DNA of 64,000 nt, from positions 372,001-436,000 of the forward strand of contig JBAZZS010000001.1 of assembly GCA_041658685.1 (NCBI GenBank), given 5' to 3'. Shown one piece after another: positions 16,372 to 24,747 of the stretch (position 1 is its first letter; every line of letters starts with the position of its first letter). The DNA comes from Candidatus Gracilibacteria bacterium (GTDB taxonomy: Bacteria; Patescibacteriota; Gracilibacteria; UBA1369; UBA12473). A program made the translations under genes and the position numbers. Under the pieces are notes generated by a model. The model was not told the DNA's origin. It saw only the letters and a list, made by a program, of their open reading frames with translations, and did not search any database.

Positions 16372-17436
16372 ATGGCCAACTCTGCAACGTCCAAGGCCTC
16401 CCTTGATCTCAAGTCGCTCACCGAAGATCTCTTCTTGGTTTTAACTCCCAAGGAAAAAGAAGTCGTCGTGAAACGCTTTTCCATTGAAACCGGAGCTCGA
16501 TACACTCTGGAACAAATCGGGAAAAAATTTGGAGTGACTCGTGAACGCGTTCGTCAAATCGAAAAAATCGCGCTCAATAAACTCAGACGAACCGCGGGGA
16601 ATACACCGCTTAAGCCGATCGCCAATCTCGCTTTTGAAGTTCTTAATAAAAACGGGGGAGTCGTCACGGAAGAAAAATTGATCAATGAAATTTCAAAAAC
16701 ATTGGGATTCCAAGGAGAAAATGACGGATCGATTATTAAGCTCACCATCGCGATTACGCCTTCGATTTTGCATGCAGCAAAAAGCGAAACCCATCACCCC
16801 TACTATCACCTTAAAAACGTTTCCCCGAGCGAGGTTGAAAATCGAGTAAAAAAAGCCATTCAAACATTGGAAAAAAGAACCGATGTGCTCGACGAAGGAA
16901 AATTACTCACGGAAATGGCCTTGGCTTCCACGGACGCAAGCCCCACGCCTGAATTTATTTTGTCCGCCGTAAGCACCGATGTCCGCATCAAGAAAATCGG
17001 AAACACGTATGGACTAATGAGTTGGCGTCACGTGAATCCGAAAAGCATTCGCGACAAGGCGTTTATCATGCTTAAAAAAATCAACAAACCCCTTCATTTT
17101 GAAGAAATCGCCAAGGCGATCAAAGACGAAGGGTTTGATAAAAAATCCGTGACCGTTCAGGCGGTTCACAATGAACTCATTCGTTATGAAAATTTTGTAT
17201 TGGTGGGCCGCGGATTGTACGGGCTCAAGGAATGGGGCTATCAAGAAGGAACAGTTTCCGACATCATCGAATCCCTTTTAGCGAAAAAGAGTCCCCTGAC
17301 CAAACAAGAAATCACGAATGGTGTGCTCAAACAACGCATGGTCAAAAAAGGAACCATTTCTTTGAATCTTCAGAAAAATTCTCAATTCGTTCGAATCGGT
17401 CGCGCGCTTTACACTCTGGATGTTTCCAGGAAATAG
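16372..17436 (+). CDS. Sigma-70 region-4 protein with C-terminal HARE-HTH-like domains
   Basis: A 354-residue protein. Residues about 20-75 are a sigma-70 region 4 with the helix-turn-helix TLEQIGKKFGVTRERVRQIE, which in true sigma factors binds the -35 element. Regions 1-3 are absent, so it cannot melt promoters as a normal sigma factor does. The remainder has winged-helix units; residues about 215-290 (SIRDKAFIMLKKINKPLHFEEIAKAIKDE ... LVGRGLYGLKEWG) resemble the HARE-HTH module of the RNA polymerase delta subunit. Residues about 75-150 and 290-350 look like related winged-helix copies. It is likely an RNA-polymerase-associated regulator. It has its own strong promoter, and the HIT gene follows with its own promoter. 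Confidence 0.75.
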   Translation: MANSATSKASLDLKSLTEDLFLVLTPKEKEVVVKRFSIETGARYTLEQIGKKFGVTRERVRQIEKIALNKLRRTAGNTPLKPIANLAFEVLNKNGGVVTEEKLINEISKTLGFQGENDGSIIKLTIAITPSILHAAKSETHHPYYHLKNVSPSEVENRVKKAIQTLEKRTDVLDEGKLLTEMALASTDASPTPEFILSAVSTDVRIKKIGNTYGLMSWRHVNPKSIRDKAFIMLKKINKPLHFEEIAKAIKDEGFDKKSVTVQAVHNELIRYENFVLVGRGLYGLKEWGYQEGTVSDIIESLLAKKSPLTKQEITNGVLKQRMVKKGTISLNLQKNSQFVRIGRALYTLDVSRK

Positions 17437-17439
17437 ACT

Positions 17440-17469
17440 TTGACAGAAGGAAGGGCCGCTTTGTATGCT
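17440..17469 (+). promoter_or_regulatory. Sigma70-type promoter for the HIT gene, probably leaderless
   Basis: TTGACA at 17440-17445, an 18-nt spacer, and TATGCT at 17464-17469. Transcription is expected to start at about 17476, which is the A of the ATG. Reading TTGACA as a TTG start codon would add 12 residues not seen in the family. Confidence 0.65.
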
Positions 17470-17475
17470 ACGTTT

Positions 17476-17790
17476 ATGGACGATTGTATTTTTTGCAAAA
17501 TCATTGAAGGGAAAATCCCGTCAACCTTCGAGTGGGACGACGAGCATTGCGTGGCATTCAAGGATTTGCATCCCAAGGCTCGCGTGCATCTTTTGATTGT
17601 GCCAAAAAAACACATCGCAACCGTGATGGATCTTCAAGAAGGCGATGAAAAAATCATGGGCCACCTCATCCGCACGGCCAAAGATTTAGGAAAAAAGATG
17701 GGGTTGGAAGGCTACCGTCTGCAATTCAATGTCGGGCACAAGGGCGGGCAAGAGGTGTTTCACATTCACTTGCACATGATGGCAGCGTAA
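17476..17790 (+). CDS. HIT family nucleotide-binding protein
   Basis: A 104-residue protein starting MDDCIFCKIIEGKIPS, the usual HINT-type start with the Zn-binding Cys pair. It has the substrate-binding stretch ARVHLLIVPKKH and the histidine triad HIHLHMM at the very end, with GGQEVFHIHLH as active site. Family members hydrolyse AMP-lysine or adenosine phosphoramidates in the cytoplasm. The start at 17476 fits the family length. Its 3' end overlaps the 3' end of nadC on the opposite strand by 65 nt. Confidence 0.92.
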   Translation: MDDCIFCKIIEGKIPSTFEWDDEHCVAFKDLHPKARVHLLIVPKKHIATVMDLQEGDEKIMGHLIRTAKDLGKKMGLEGYRLQFNVGHKGGQEVFHIHLHMMAA

Positions 17791-18775
17791 AACTTGTCAT
17801 ACTGAGCTTGTCGAAGTATGACCTCAAGAAAGAGCTTCTTTTTGAATGTGTCCTTCGGCAAGCTCCGGACGACACAACCCTCATCGAAAAATCCACCCCT
17901 CGAACCGAATGCGTCAGCGCGCCGAGTGAAAGGACATCCACTCCGGTTTTGGCATACGATTTTAGGTTTTTCTCCGTGATCCCGCCTGAGGCTTCAAAAT
18001 ACAACTCGGAACGAGGTTTTACTCCTTTCAAAAATGTTTTCAATTGCGCCACGGAAAAATTGTCGAGTATCACAAAAATAGGGCAGGGGAGTCGGCCAGG
18101 AAGCGCCTTCAAAAGGGAATGGGCCTGAGTCGGAGTTTCAATTTCGATGGTAAGGAAAGGGGATTTCTTGGAAATTTTCGTAAAAAATTTCACCAATTCA
18201 AATTCAGGCTTTTCCGAGGACAAAAGCGCCCAGTGATTTTCTTTAAAAAGGGGAGCGTCGCCAAGGTGTAAACGATGGGTGAGGCCTCCGCCCACGGCCA
18301 CCGCGTATTTGTCGAGGAGTCCGTAAAGGGTTTTGCGGGTGGCGGCGATGCGGCACGGGGCTGCCAAACGCGCCAGCCGCGATGTCGTGGTAGCAATCCC
18401 ACACAATCGCGATAAAACATTAAGAAGCGTGCGTTCCATTTTCAAAATAGAATCGGCCGGGCCGCGAAGCGCGAGTAGGCGTTGTCCTTTTTTAAACGTT
18501 TTCCCTTCTTTTACATTAAAAACCACTCGCACCTTTGGCGCCACAGCCTGAACAAAGGATCGAATCACCGGTTCTCCACAAAAAATCCCGGCTTCTTTGG
18601 CCACAATCACAGCCTCAACGTTTTTATGACGATTCGCCAAAACCTCGGTCGTGCAATCGCCATGCCCCACATCCGATTCATACGCCCCAACCACAAACCG
18701 CTCAATTTCCTTCACGAAATCCGGATTCTTGAGCGTGAGCAATCGAGACCGGTCATAAGGAAAAACAGCAGCCAT
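17726..18775 (-). CDS. nadC: Nicotinate-nucleotide pyrophosphorylase with repeat-derived C-terminal extension
   Basis: Quinolinate phosphoribosyltransferase makes nicotinate mononucleotide, the third step of de novo NAD synthesis. Family motifs: GDCTTEVL, the region with CGEPVI, RTLLNVLSRLCGIATTT, AATRKTLYGLLDKYAVAVGGGLTHRLHLGDAPLFKENH, and EASGGITEKNLKSYAKTGVDVLSLGALTHS. The normal protein ends around VDFSMRVV. Here the frame runs on for about 50 residues (SSGACRRTHSKRSSFLRSYFDKLSMTS and on) that translate two family A hairpins (17848-17875, 17796-17822) and then the antisense of the HIT gene. It lies 9 nt behind nadA in an operon. nadB is not in the window. Confidence 0.93.
   Translation of the reverse strand: MAAVFPYDRSRLLTLKNPDFVKEIERFVVGAYESDVGHGDCTTEVLANRHKNVEAVIVAKEAGIFCGEPVIRSFVQAVAPKVRVVFNVKEGKTFKKGQRLLALRGPADSILKMERTLLNVLSRLCGIATTTSRLARLAAPCRIAATRKTLYGLLDKYAVAVGGGLTHRLHLGDAPLFKENHWALLSSEKPEFELVKFFTKISKKSPFLTIEIETPTQAHSLLKALPGRLPCPIFVILDNFSVAQLKTFLKGVKPRSELYFEASGGITEKNLKSYAKTGVDVLSLGALTHSVRGVDFSMRVVSSGACRRTHSKRSSFLRSYFDKLSMTSFTLPSCASECETPLARPCARH
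17796..17822. repeat. Family A hairpin with perfect 8-bp stem
   Basis: GTCATACT (17796-17803) and AGTATGAC (17815-17822) pair perfectly around GAGCTTGTCGA. It lies inside the nadC extension and directly after the HIT gene stop. Confidence 0.8.
17848..17875. repeat. Family A hairpin, second copy in the nadC tail
   Basis: GTGTCC pairs with GGAC-GACAC (one two-base bulge). The minus-strand loop is GGAGCTTGCCGA. It is translated as part of the nadC C-terminal extension. Confidence 0.6.
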
Positions 18776-18784
18776 GAGAATGAG

Positions 18785-19717
18785 TTATTTTAGGTGAAAC
18801 ATACGATCAAACGCCTTAAACGCACGCAATCGAATCGGTTCCGCAAGGGTCACCGGATGCGTCTCGTTTTCAAGCGCATCAATGATTTTTTCAAGCGTAT
18901 TTTTCTTCATATCAAAACACATGCTGCACACGGTATAAAATTGTTTCCCGGGAATCTCTTTTTTAAGACGATTGAGCATTCCGCACTCGGTCAAAATAAT
19001 AAATTCCGGGGCCGGATCCTCTTTGCACACTTGAATCATCTGACTCGTGCTGCAACAATAATCCGACGCTGCGATCACCTCCTCTCGACATTCCGGATGC
19101 GCCACCACCTTGGCTTTGGGATGATTTTTACGGGCTTCAGCCACATATTCGGCCGTGAGGCGAGAATGAATCGGACAATAGCCGTTCCAGGGAATGATTT
19201 CCTTATTCGGAACCTGTTTCGCCACATAACTCGCCAAGTTTTGATCCGGCGCAAAAATCACACGTCGGTCTTTTAATGATTTCACCACGGCCACGGCATT
19301 GGAGGACGTACAGCAAATATCGGATTCCGCTTTCACCTCTGCGGTGGAATTCACATACGTCACCACCGGAACCCCGGGATATTGGGCCTTAAACTCACGC
19401 AATTGCTCGGCCGTGATCATGTTTGAGAGAGCGCACCCCGAATCCGGGTCCGGAATCACCACGCGTTTGTCCGGGTTGAGGATCGCAGCGCTTTCGGCCA
19501 TAAAATAGACGCCGCAAAACACAATCAACTCGGCCTTGGTTTTTCGCGCCTGTTCGCACAAGCCCAGCGAATCCCCAATAAAATCCGCGACTTCAAAAAT
19601 CTCGGGGCGTTGATAATTGTGCACCAAAATGATCGCATTTTTTTCTTTTTTCAAATCACGGATTTTTGCGATCAGCTTGCGTTGTTCGGGCGAAAACTCG
19701 GAAAGGGGAAGTGACAT
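18785..19717 (-). CDS. nadA: Quinolinate synthase
   Basis: A 310-residue [4Fe-4S] enzyme that condenses iminoaspartate with dihydroxyacetone phosphate to quinolinate. Motifs: ILVHNYQRPEIFEVADFIGDSLGL, VFCGVYFMAESA (first cluster Cys), TYVNSTAEVKAESDICCTSSNAV, FAPDQNLA, HPECREEV, CSTSQMI and CSMCFDMKKNTLEKI (last cluster Cys). Length matches the family. It is upstream of nadC in a two-gene operon. The partner nadB, which supplies iminoaspartate, is not seen here and may be elsewhere or replaced by aspartate dehydrogenase. Confidence 0.96.
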   Translation of the reverse strand: MSLPLSEFSPEQRKLIAKIRDLKKEKNAIILVHNYQRPEIFEVADFIGDSLGLCEQARKTKAELIVFCGVYFMAESAAILNPDKRVVIPDPDSGCALSNMITAEQLREFKAQYPGVPVVTYVNSTAEVKAESDICCTSSNAVAVVKSLKDRRVIFAPDQNLASYVAKQVPNKEIIPWNGYCPIHSRLTAEYVAEARKNHPKAKVVAHPECREEVIAASDYCCSTSQMIQVCKEDPAPEFIILTECGMLNRLKKEIPGKQFYTVCSMCFDMKKNTLEKIIDALENETHPVTLAEPIRLRAFKAFDRMFHLK

Positions 19718-19796
19718 AAAATTTTTCTAAAAAAGCGGCACTTAAGATAACACAAGAGTTCTGTTTTCGCGAGTTAAAAATGACAAAGAGGCTGTC

Positions 19797-19831
19797 ATGG
19801 TGAGGAGCCACGAAGTGGCGTCTCGAACCAT
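19797..19831. repeat. Family A hairpin with an inner hairpin in its loop
   Basis: Outer ATGGT/ACCAT is followed by the family A loop edges GAGG and CTCGA. The loop is enlarged by a second stem, GCCAC-GAA-GTGGC (19807-19819). Confidence 0.65.
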
Positions 19832-19833
19832 CA

Positions 19834-19856
19834 GTCACGGAGCGCAGCGAAGTGAC
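19834..19856 (+). repeat. Family B hairpin (GTCAC/GTGAC stem) with CTGCATTTTT tail
   Basis: GTCAC and GTGAC pair around GGAGCGCAGCGAA; the tail TTCCCCCCCCTGCATTTTT follows. It is oriented away from nadA and is the one tailed copy not placed after a same-strand gene. Confidence 0.65.
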
Positions 19857-19880
19857 TTCCCCCCCCTGCATTTTTGTAAA

Positions 19881-19955
19881 GTCACCCCCTCGAGAGGAAG
19901 AAAATGCGGGGGAAAGCTCACTCCGCTATCGCTTCGTGAGTAGCCTCAGGGTGAC
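19881..19955 (-). repeat. Composite repeat: family B element nested in a family A hairpin
   Basis: Outer GTCACCC (19881-19887)/GGGTGAC (19949-19955) is a family A stem. On the minus strand its loop begins TGAGGCT and is interrupted by a family B hairpin, CTCAC/GTGAG around GAAGCGATAGCGG (19940-19917), plus the tail CTTTCCCCCGCATTTT; the family A end CTCTCGAG then resumes. It lies 18 nt after the stop of the 19973-20500 gene. Confidence 0.7.
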
Positions 19956-19972
19956 AAAAGTTCTCATTTTCG

Positions 19973-20500
19973 CTATGCCGCTATCCCATGCACCACTTTC
20001 AGCCATAAATTTTTCACAACATCCGCGGTGGCGCGAGCCAGGCGATTCAATAAATCCGTCAATTCGCGCATGCGGCGAACCAACTCGTTCAATTCCTTAA
20101 ATTTTCCCTGTTTTTGGCATTTATGTGCATCTTTTTGAAGCACCTTAATTTCCTTATGAATGTGTTTTTGAATTTCACGAATCATTTGTCGGCGCTCCGG
20201 AGGAATTTCGAGTAATTTTTTCTTCAACGCATCGGCTTGCGCTGTCGTCATCTGGGTCTGAAATTGTTGAAATTTCCCAGCCGTACTCTGTCGATGTTCG
20301 CCAACGCCTTCATGGGCTTTTTCTGAAATTTTCCCATCTCCACCTTCAGCGCTTTCCGCGCCATCGACTCCCTCCAAAACCGAAGTCGCATTGGATTTTA
20401 AGCCCAAATCAGCCTCCGCCCCTTGATGAGGAGTTTCTTTCACTCGTTCCGCACTGTGCGAACCGAGATTTTCCGGTGCTGAGGGTTTTAGATCAGGCAT
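19973..20500 (-). CDS. Hypothetical charged coiled-coil protein
   Basis: A 175-residue protein with no signal peptide. Residues 1-80 are low complexity (Glu/Gly/Ser/Ala/His), probably unfolded. Residues about 85-160 are strongly helical with heptads (ALKKKLLEIPPERRQMIREIQKHIHKEIKVLQKDAH ... ELNELVRRMRELTDLLNRL), and the tail is mildly hydrophobic (VVKNLWLKVVHGIAA). I do not recognise a family. It is divergent from valS and upstream of a composite repeat. Confidence 0.65.
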   Translation of the reverse strand: MPDLKPSAPENLGSHSAERVKETPHQGAEADLGLKSNATSVLEGVDGAESAEGGDGKISEKAHEGVGEHRQSTAGKFQQFQTQMTTAQADALKKKLLEIPPERRQMIREIQKHIHKEIKVLQKDAHKCQKQGKFKELNELVRRMRELTDLLNRLARATADVVKNLWLKVVHGIAA

Positions 20501-20610
20501 CTATTAATTATAACGGTTTTTTAAGAAAAGGTCAATCGAGGTGTCTTCTGTTTCAAGGTGCGGATATGGTATAAAGCCACAAACGACAACCCTTTAAATG
20601 TAAAATTATT

Positions 20611-23235
20611 ATGGCACAAATTGATACCGCCTACAACGCGAAAAAGGTCGAAGACGCTCTTTATAAGAAGTGGGAAAAGAGTGGGGGATTCACGCCCAAA
20701 ATCGATCCCAAGAAAAAACCTTTCACTATTGCTTTGCCGCCGCCCAATGCCACGGGCCAGCTTCATCTCGGTCACGCCACCATGCTCGCCATCGAGGACA
20801 TCATGGTGCGTTTTCATCGAATGAAAGGCCAGCCCACGTTGTGGCTCCCGGGCACGGATCACGCCGCCATTGCCACGCAAAATAAGGTTGAAAAAATCAT
20901 TGCCGAAGAAGGCACCAACCGCCACGAAATGGGGCGCCGTCAATTTCTCGAACGCGTGAAAAAATACGTGGCCAATTCGCAAGACACGATTCGAAATCAG
21001 ATGCGAAAAATGGGCGCCAGCGTGGATTGGACCCGCGAACGCTACACGTTGGACGATGGGCTTTCCGAGGCCGTGCGAGACGCGTTTGTAAAAATGCACC
21101 ACGACGGGCTCATTTATCGGGGCCATCGTATTGTGAACTGGTGTCCGCGTTGTGCGTCAACGTTGGCGGACGAAGAACTCGAGTACAAAGAGCAAAAAAC
21201 CAAGTTTTACTATCTCAAATACGGCCCGGTTGTGATCGGAACCGCGCGTCCGGAAACCAAATTTCAGGATAAAATCATCATCGTTCACCCCAAAGACAAG
21301 CGCTACAAAAAATGGATTGGCAAGAAGATGAGGGTACCTTGGATCGACGGCGAAGTGGAGGCCCAATTTGTGGCAGACGAAACCGCAGATATGAAAATGG
21401 GAACCGGAGCCATGACCATCACTCCGGCCCACAGTTTTGTGGACTTTGATTTGGCGAAAAAATACGGATTTGAAATCGTGCAAATCATTGATGAACAAGG
21501 CAAAATCACGTCTGCCGGAGGCCCGCATTTTCAAGGCTTGCCGGTCAAGGAAGCGCGAGAAAAAGTGATCGAAGCCCTACAGCAAAAAGGACTCGTGGAT
21601 CACATTGATGAAAATTACGTTCACAATTTATCCGTGTGTTACCGCTGCGGCACCGCAGTTGAGCCGTTGGTTTCAAGGCAATGGTTTGTGAATGTGACTA
21701 AAAAAATCCGCGGCAAATCGCTCAAGGATCGCACGCTCGAGGCGGTCAAAAAAGGCAAAATCAAGATCGTGCCCGATCGTTTTAAAAAAGTGTACTTTCA
21801 TTGGGTCGAAAATTTGCGCGACTGGTGCATTTCCCGCCAGATTTGGTGGGGACATCAAATCCCGGTGTGGTACTGCGAAGATAAAAAATCGCCGAAATGT
21901 GAAGAGCCGATTGTTGGAAGCAAAGCCCCGGAAAAGTGCCCGCATTGCAAAGGCAAAAACCTCAAGCAAGACCCGGACACTCTCGACACCTGGTTTTCCT
22001 CGGGTTTGTGGACGTTTTCCACACTCGGCTGGCCCAAAAAGACCAAAGATCTCGCGTATTTTCACCCCACCTCTGTGCTCGAAACCGGCTACGACATCCT
22101 GTTTTTCTGGGTCATTCGCATGGTGCTCATGACCACGTATTTGACCGGAGAAATTCCGTTCGAAACCGTGTACCTTCACGGCCTGGTCCGCGACAAAGAG
22201 GGGAGGAAGATGAGCAAATCCCTGGGCAATGGCATCGACCCCCTCGACATGATTGAAAAATACGGAACCGATGCCGTGCGCCTCAGCCTTGTGCTGGGTT
22301 CGTCCCCGGGCAATGACATGCGTTTGTATGAAGAAAAAATCGCCGGGTATCGCAATTTTGTGAATAAAATCTGGAATGGCGCGAGGTATGTTCTTATGAA
22401 CCTCGAAAAGAAGGACTTCGATGCAAAAATAGACGCCAAAACTTTAACCGATGCCGACGCTTGGATTCTCACCCGCACCACCGAAGTGATCGAAGCCGCA
22501 ACCAAAGGCCTGAACGCCCATCATCTTTCCGAATCCGGCACCTTGATTTACGACTTTTTCTGGAGTGAATTTTGCGACTGGTATGTGGAAATCAGCAAAA
22601 TCAGCCCCAACAAACCCGTGCTCGCGTATGTGCTCAAAACCATTTTGACCCTTCTGCATCCTTTCACTCCGTTTGTGACCGAGGAATTGTGGGATAGGGT
22701 GGGCATGGACGGCTTGCTCATGGTGGCACCGTGGCCCAAGGCGAACCCGCGCTACAAGCTTCCCAAATCCAAAAAAGCCATGCAAAAAGTCATGGCCGTG
22801 GTTTCTACGATTCGAAAAATGCGTGCCGACTACAAAGTCGAGCCCGGAAAACGAATCAAGGCCGTGCTGTACGGGAACGCGCACACGTCCGGCCTCAGCC
22901 AAAATCGGATCCTGATCGAGCAACTCGCGAGGGTGGATGATTTGACGATTGAGAAGGAAGGAAAAAAGATCAAAGGCGCGTTGAGTGAATTTGTGGAAAG
23001 CGTTGAAATCCATTTGCCCCTTGCCGGGTTGGTGGACGTGGAGCGCGAAAAAACCCGCCTGATTGAGGAAATCAAGAACGTCGAAGTGTATTTGAAAGGC
23101 CTCGAAGCCAAATTGAACAACAAAGGCTACATCGCCCACGCCCCGGCCATGATTGTGGAGCAAGACAAAACAAGGCATCAGGAGGCGGGGGAGAGGTTGA
23201 GGAATTTAAGGGGGCAGGTGGGGGAGCTGAGGTAG
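20611..23235 (+). CDS. valS: Valine--tRNA ligase
   Basis: An 874-residue class I synthetase. The HIGH-type motif is in PPPNATGQLHLGHA (about residue 48), and WLPGTDHAAIATQNKVEK follows. The editing domain spans about 190-340. A Zn-type Cys insertion is at about 415-450 (CEDKKSPKCEEP ... CPHCKGK). The KMSKS motif is in REGRKMSKSLGNGI-like context (DKEGRKMSKSLGNGIDPLDMIEKYG). The C-terminal coiled-coil tRNA arm is about 810-874 (VDVEREKTRLIEEIKNVEVYLKGLEAKLNN). There is no T-box in front; a TATAAA at 20570-20575 may be the -10 element. Confidence 0.96.
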   Translation: MAQIDTAYNAKKVEDALYKKWEKSGGFTPKIDPKKKPFTIALPPPNATGQLHLGHATMLAIEDIMVRFHRMKGQPTLWLPGTDHAAIATQNKVEKIIAEEGTNRHEMGRRQFLERVKKYVANSQDTIRNQMRKMGASVDWTRERYTLDDGLSEAVRDAFVKMHHDGLIYRGHRIVNWCPRCASTLADEELEYKEQKTKFYYLKYGPVVIGTARPETKFQDKIIIVHPKDKRYKKWIGKKMRVPWIDGEVEAQFVADETADMKMGTGAMTITPAHSFVDFDLAKKYGFEIVQIIDEQGKITSAGGPHFQGLPVKEAREKVIEALQQKGLVDHIDENYVHNLSVCYRCGTAVEPLVSRQWFVNVTKKIRGKSLKDRTLEAVKKGKIKIVPDRFKKVYFHWVENLRDWCISRQIWWGHQIPVWYCEDKKSPKCEEPIVGSKAPEKCPHCKGKNLKQDPDTLDTWFSSGLWTFSTLGWPKKTKDLAYFHPTSVLETGYDILFFWVIRMVLMTTYLTGEIPFETVYLHGLVRDKEGRKMSKSLGNGIDPLDMIEKYGTDAVRLSLVLGSSPGNDMRLYEEKIAGYRNFVNKIWNGARYVLMNLEKKDFDAKIDAKTLTDADAWILTRTTEVIEAATKGLNAHHLSESGTLIYDFFWSEFCDWYVEISKISPNKPVLAYVLKTILTLLHPFTPFVTEELWDRVGMDGLLMVAPWPKANPRYKLPKSKKAMQKVMAVVSTIRKMRADYKVEPGKRIKAVLYGNAHTSGLSQNRILIEQLARVDDLTIEKEGKKIKGALSEFVESVEIHLPLAGLVDVEREKTRLIEEIKNVEVYLKGLEAKLNNKGYIAHAPAMIVEQDKTRHQEAGERLRNLRGQVGELR

Positions 23236-23252
23236 AAGATGATGAGACTTCG

Positions 23253-23663
23253 TTATTGTTTGCTTCCAAGTTTTGACAGTATTCCATTTAACGTTTTCTC
23301 AAGATTGGTTTCCAACGCATGCTCCCAAATTCTAATTATTTCCCAATCGTTTTTTTTATAATATTTGGTCACCTGTAAATCTCTTATTTTGTTCCCTCCG
23401 ATTTTTTTATCCCAAAACCTTTTTCTTGTTGCCGGGGCTGCGTAATGTTTGGGGCATTTATGCCAAAAACATGAATCAACAAAAATAACGACTTTGTGTT
23501 TTGGTAAAACAATATCTGGCTTCCCGAAATATTTTGTTGAATTTTTCCTGTAACGAAATCCTTCTTTCCAAAGCGCTTTTTGTAGCAAAATTTCAATTTT
23601 ACTGCCCTTATTTTTAACTTTTGACATTATATCGCTGCGTTTCTCTTTTGAAAAAATATCCAT
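23253..23663 (-). CDS. vsr: Very short patch repair endonuclease
   Basis: A 136-residue protein with the full Vsr signature: DIFSKEKRSDIMSKVKNKGSKIEILLQKALWKEGFRYR, then GKPDIVLPKHKVVIFVDSCFWHKCPKHY with the catalytic Asp and the Zn-site His/Cys residues, and the C-terminal WEIIRIWEHAL. It nicks 5' to T in T:G mismatches left by deamination of 5-methylcytosine. It starts one base after the stop of the HpaII-type endonuclease gene, so the three genes form one operon. The function fits: cytosine methylation by the neighbouring methylase creates the mismatch that Vsr repairs. Confidence 0.95.
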   Translation of the reverse strand: MDIFSKEKRSDIMSKVKNKGSKIEILLQKALWKEGFRYRKNSTKYFGKPDIVLPKHKVVIFVDSCFWHKCPKHYAAPATRKRFWDKKIGGNKIRDLQVTKYYKKNDWEIIRIWEHALETNLEKTLNGILSKLGSKQ

Positions 23664-23664
23664 A

Positions 23665-24747
23665 TTATTTCAAAAAGCGTATTTGAAGATTAAGTTTTAT
23701 AAATTGTTCGCCGTTTTCTTCATAAACAACACCGAATTTATGACGGGAACTACTCGGAGTTTCAAGTTTTGTATTTTCAAAAAGATATTCTTCGAATTGA
23801 TCACGATTATATAAATGATAACAAACAACCTCACCGTCTTCCCTGACGATAATATATCCGCCATGAGCCTCGGTCCGACCACTCCATTCACCTCTCGGGG
23901 TCATTCCCAGAGCGACGGCCATCAAGAAGAGCTTTATTTTATACGTGTAGTCGTTTAGAGAAAGCTGGAATTTTTTTTGAACAAGCTGTTTTTTTCCTAA
24001 ATAATCCAAAATTTCAGAGAGAGTTGCCCCGTGACCTTCAAAAAATGTTTTTAAAGTCAAAGCGATCATTTGAGGGAACATGGTATCGATCATTCTTAAA
24101 TTTTTCTTAAATCCCTCGTTATCCATATGATCGTATTCTATTACTGCGTCGCCCCCCTCTATTTCCAAAATTCTATCGCGAATTTTAGATGATCCAATAA
24201 TCGAATTTATTTTGAGGGCGTTTACATTTTTACTTAATTTATAAACAAAATTCGTTGAACCCGAGGAGTTAAGCAATGTGGAAGGAGATCCGAGCATGGA
24301 TTTAATACTGAATCCCAAATCGGGGGTGGTGGGAGAAATGCTATCGTATATTTTTAAAAATAAATCCGCTTTTTTCCCGCTTGCAGCCTTAATTTGCGTG
24401 CAATGGAGTTCTTCCATGGCTTTATTAGCCAAAGAAATTGAAAAAGTTCGATCCGTCGATGCTTTTATTCTTTCGAAAATTTTCTCAACTTTACTTGAAA
24501 TGGAAGCCTTATTTACGACCTTTATGATTTTATTGTTTTCATCAAAAATAAAAATATCCCTGGAACGCTTCGTTAAATCGTACATTTTTTTACCCGTTTT
24601 TGCTTCTTCTCGGACAATTTGCAAAACATCGAAATATTTTTCGGGGATTTTTTGAAGATTTTTATCGGCTGCAAATAATTTTCCGTCCGATAGAATTTTT
24701 AGGAACGCGTAAAACTCGCTCCATTCGCCCTTGTTTCCTGTTATCAT
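23665..24747 (-). CDS. HpaII-type restriction endonuclease
   Basis: A 360-residue protein. It starts MITGNKGEWSEFYAFLKILSDGKLFAADKNLQK, matching the N-terminus of the HpaII restriction endonuclease family. A PD-(D/E)xK-like nuclease core is seen at TPDLGFSIKSMLGSPSTLLNSSGSTNFVY (about residues 140-170). The C-terminal MAVALGMTPRGEWSGRTEAHGGYIIVREDGEVVCYHLYNRDQFEEYL is also typical. It probably cuts CCGG, as HpaII does; specificity is inferred from family and from the adjacent cytosine methylase. Its first 83 nt overlap the end of the methylase gene, which could couple the two translation rates. Confidence 0.85.
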   Translation of the reverse strand: MITGNKGEWSEFYAFLKILSDGKLFAADKNLQKIPEKYFDVLQIVREEAKTGKKMYDLTKRSRDIFIFDENNKIIKVVNKASISSKVEKIFERIKASTDRTFSISLANKAMEELHCTQIKAASGKKADLFLKIYDSISPTTPDLGFSIKSMLGSPSTLLNSSGSTNFVYKLSKNVNALKINSIIGSSKIRDRILEIEGGDAVIEYDHMDNEGFKKNLRMIDTMFPQMIALTLKTFFEGHGATLSEILDYLGKKQLVQKKFQLSLNDYTYKIKLFLMAVALGMTPRGEWSGRTEAHGGYIIVREDGEVVCYHLYNRDQFEEYLFENTKLETPSSSRHKFGVVYEENGEQFIKLNLQIRFLK

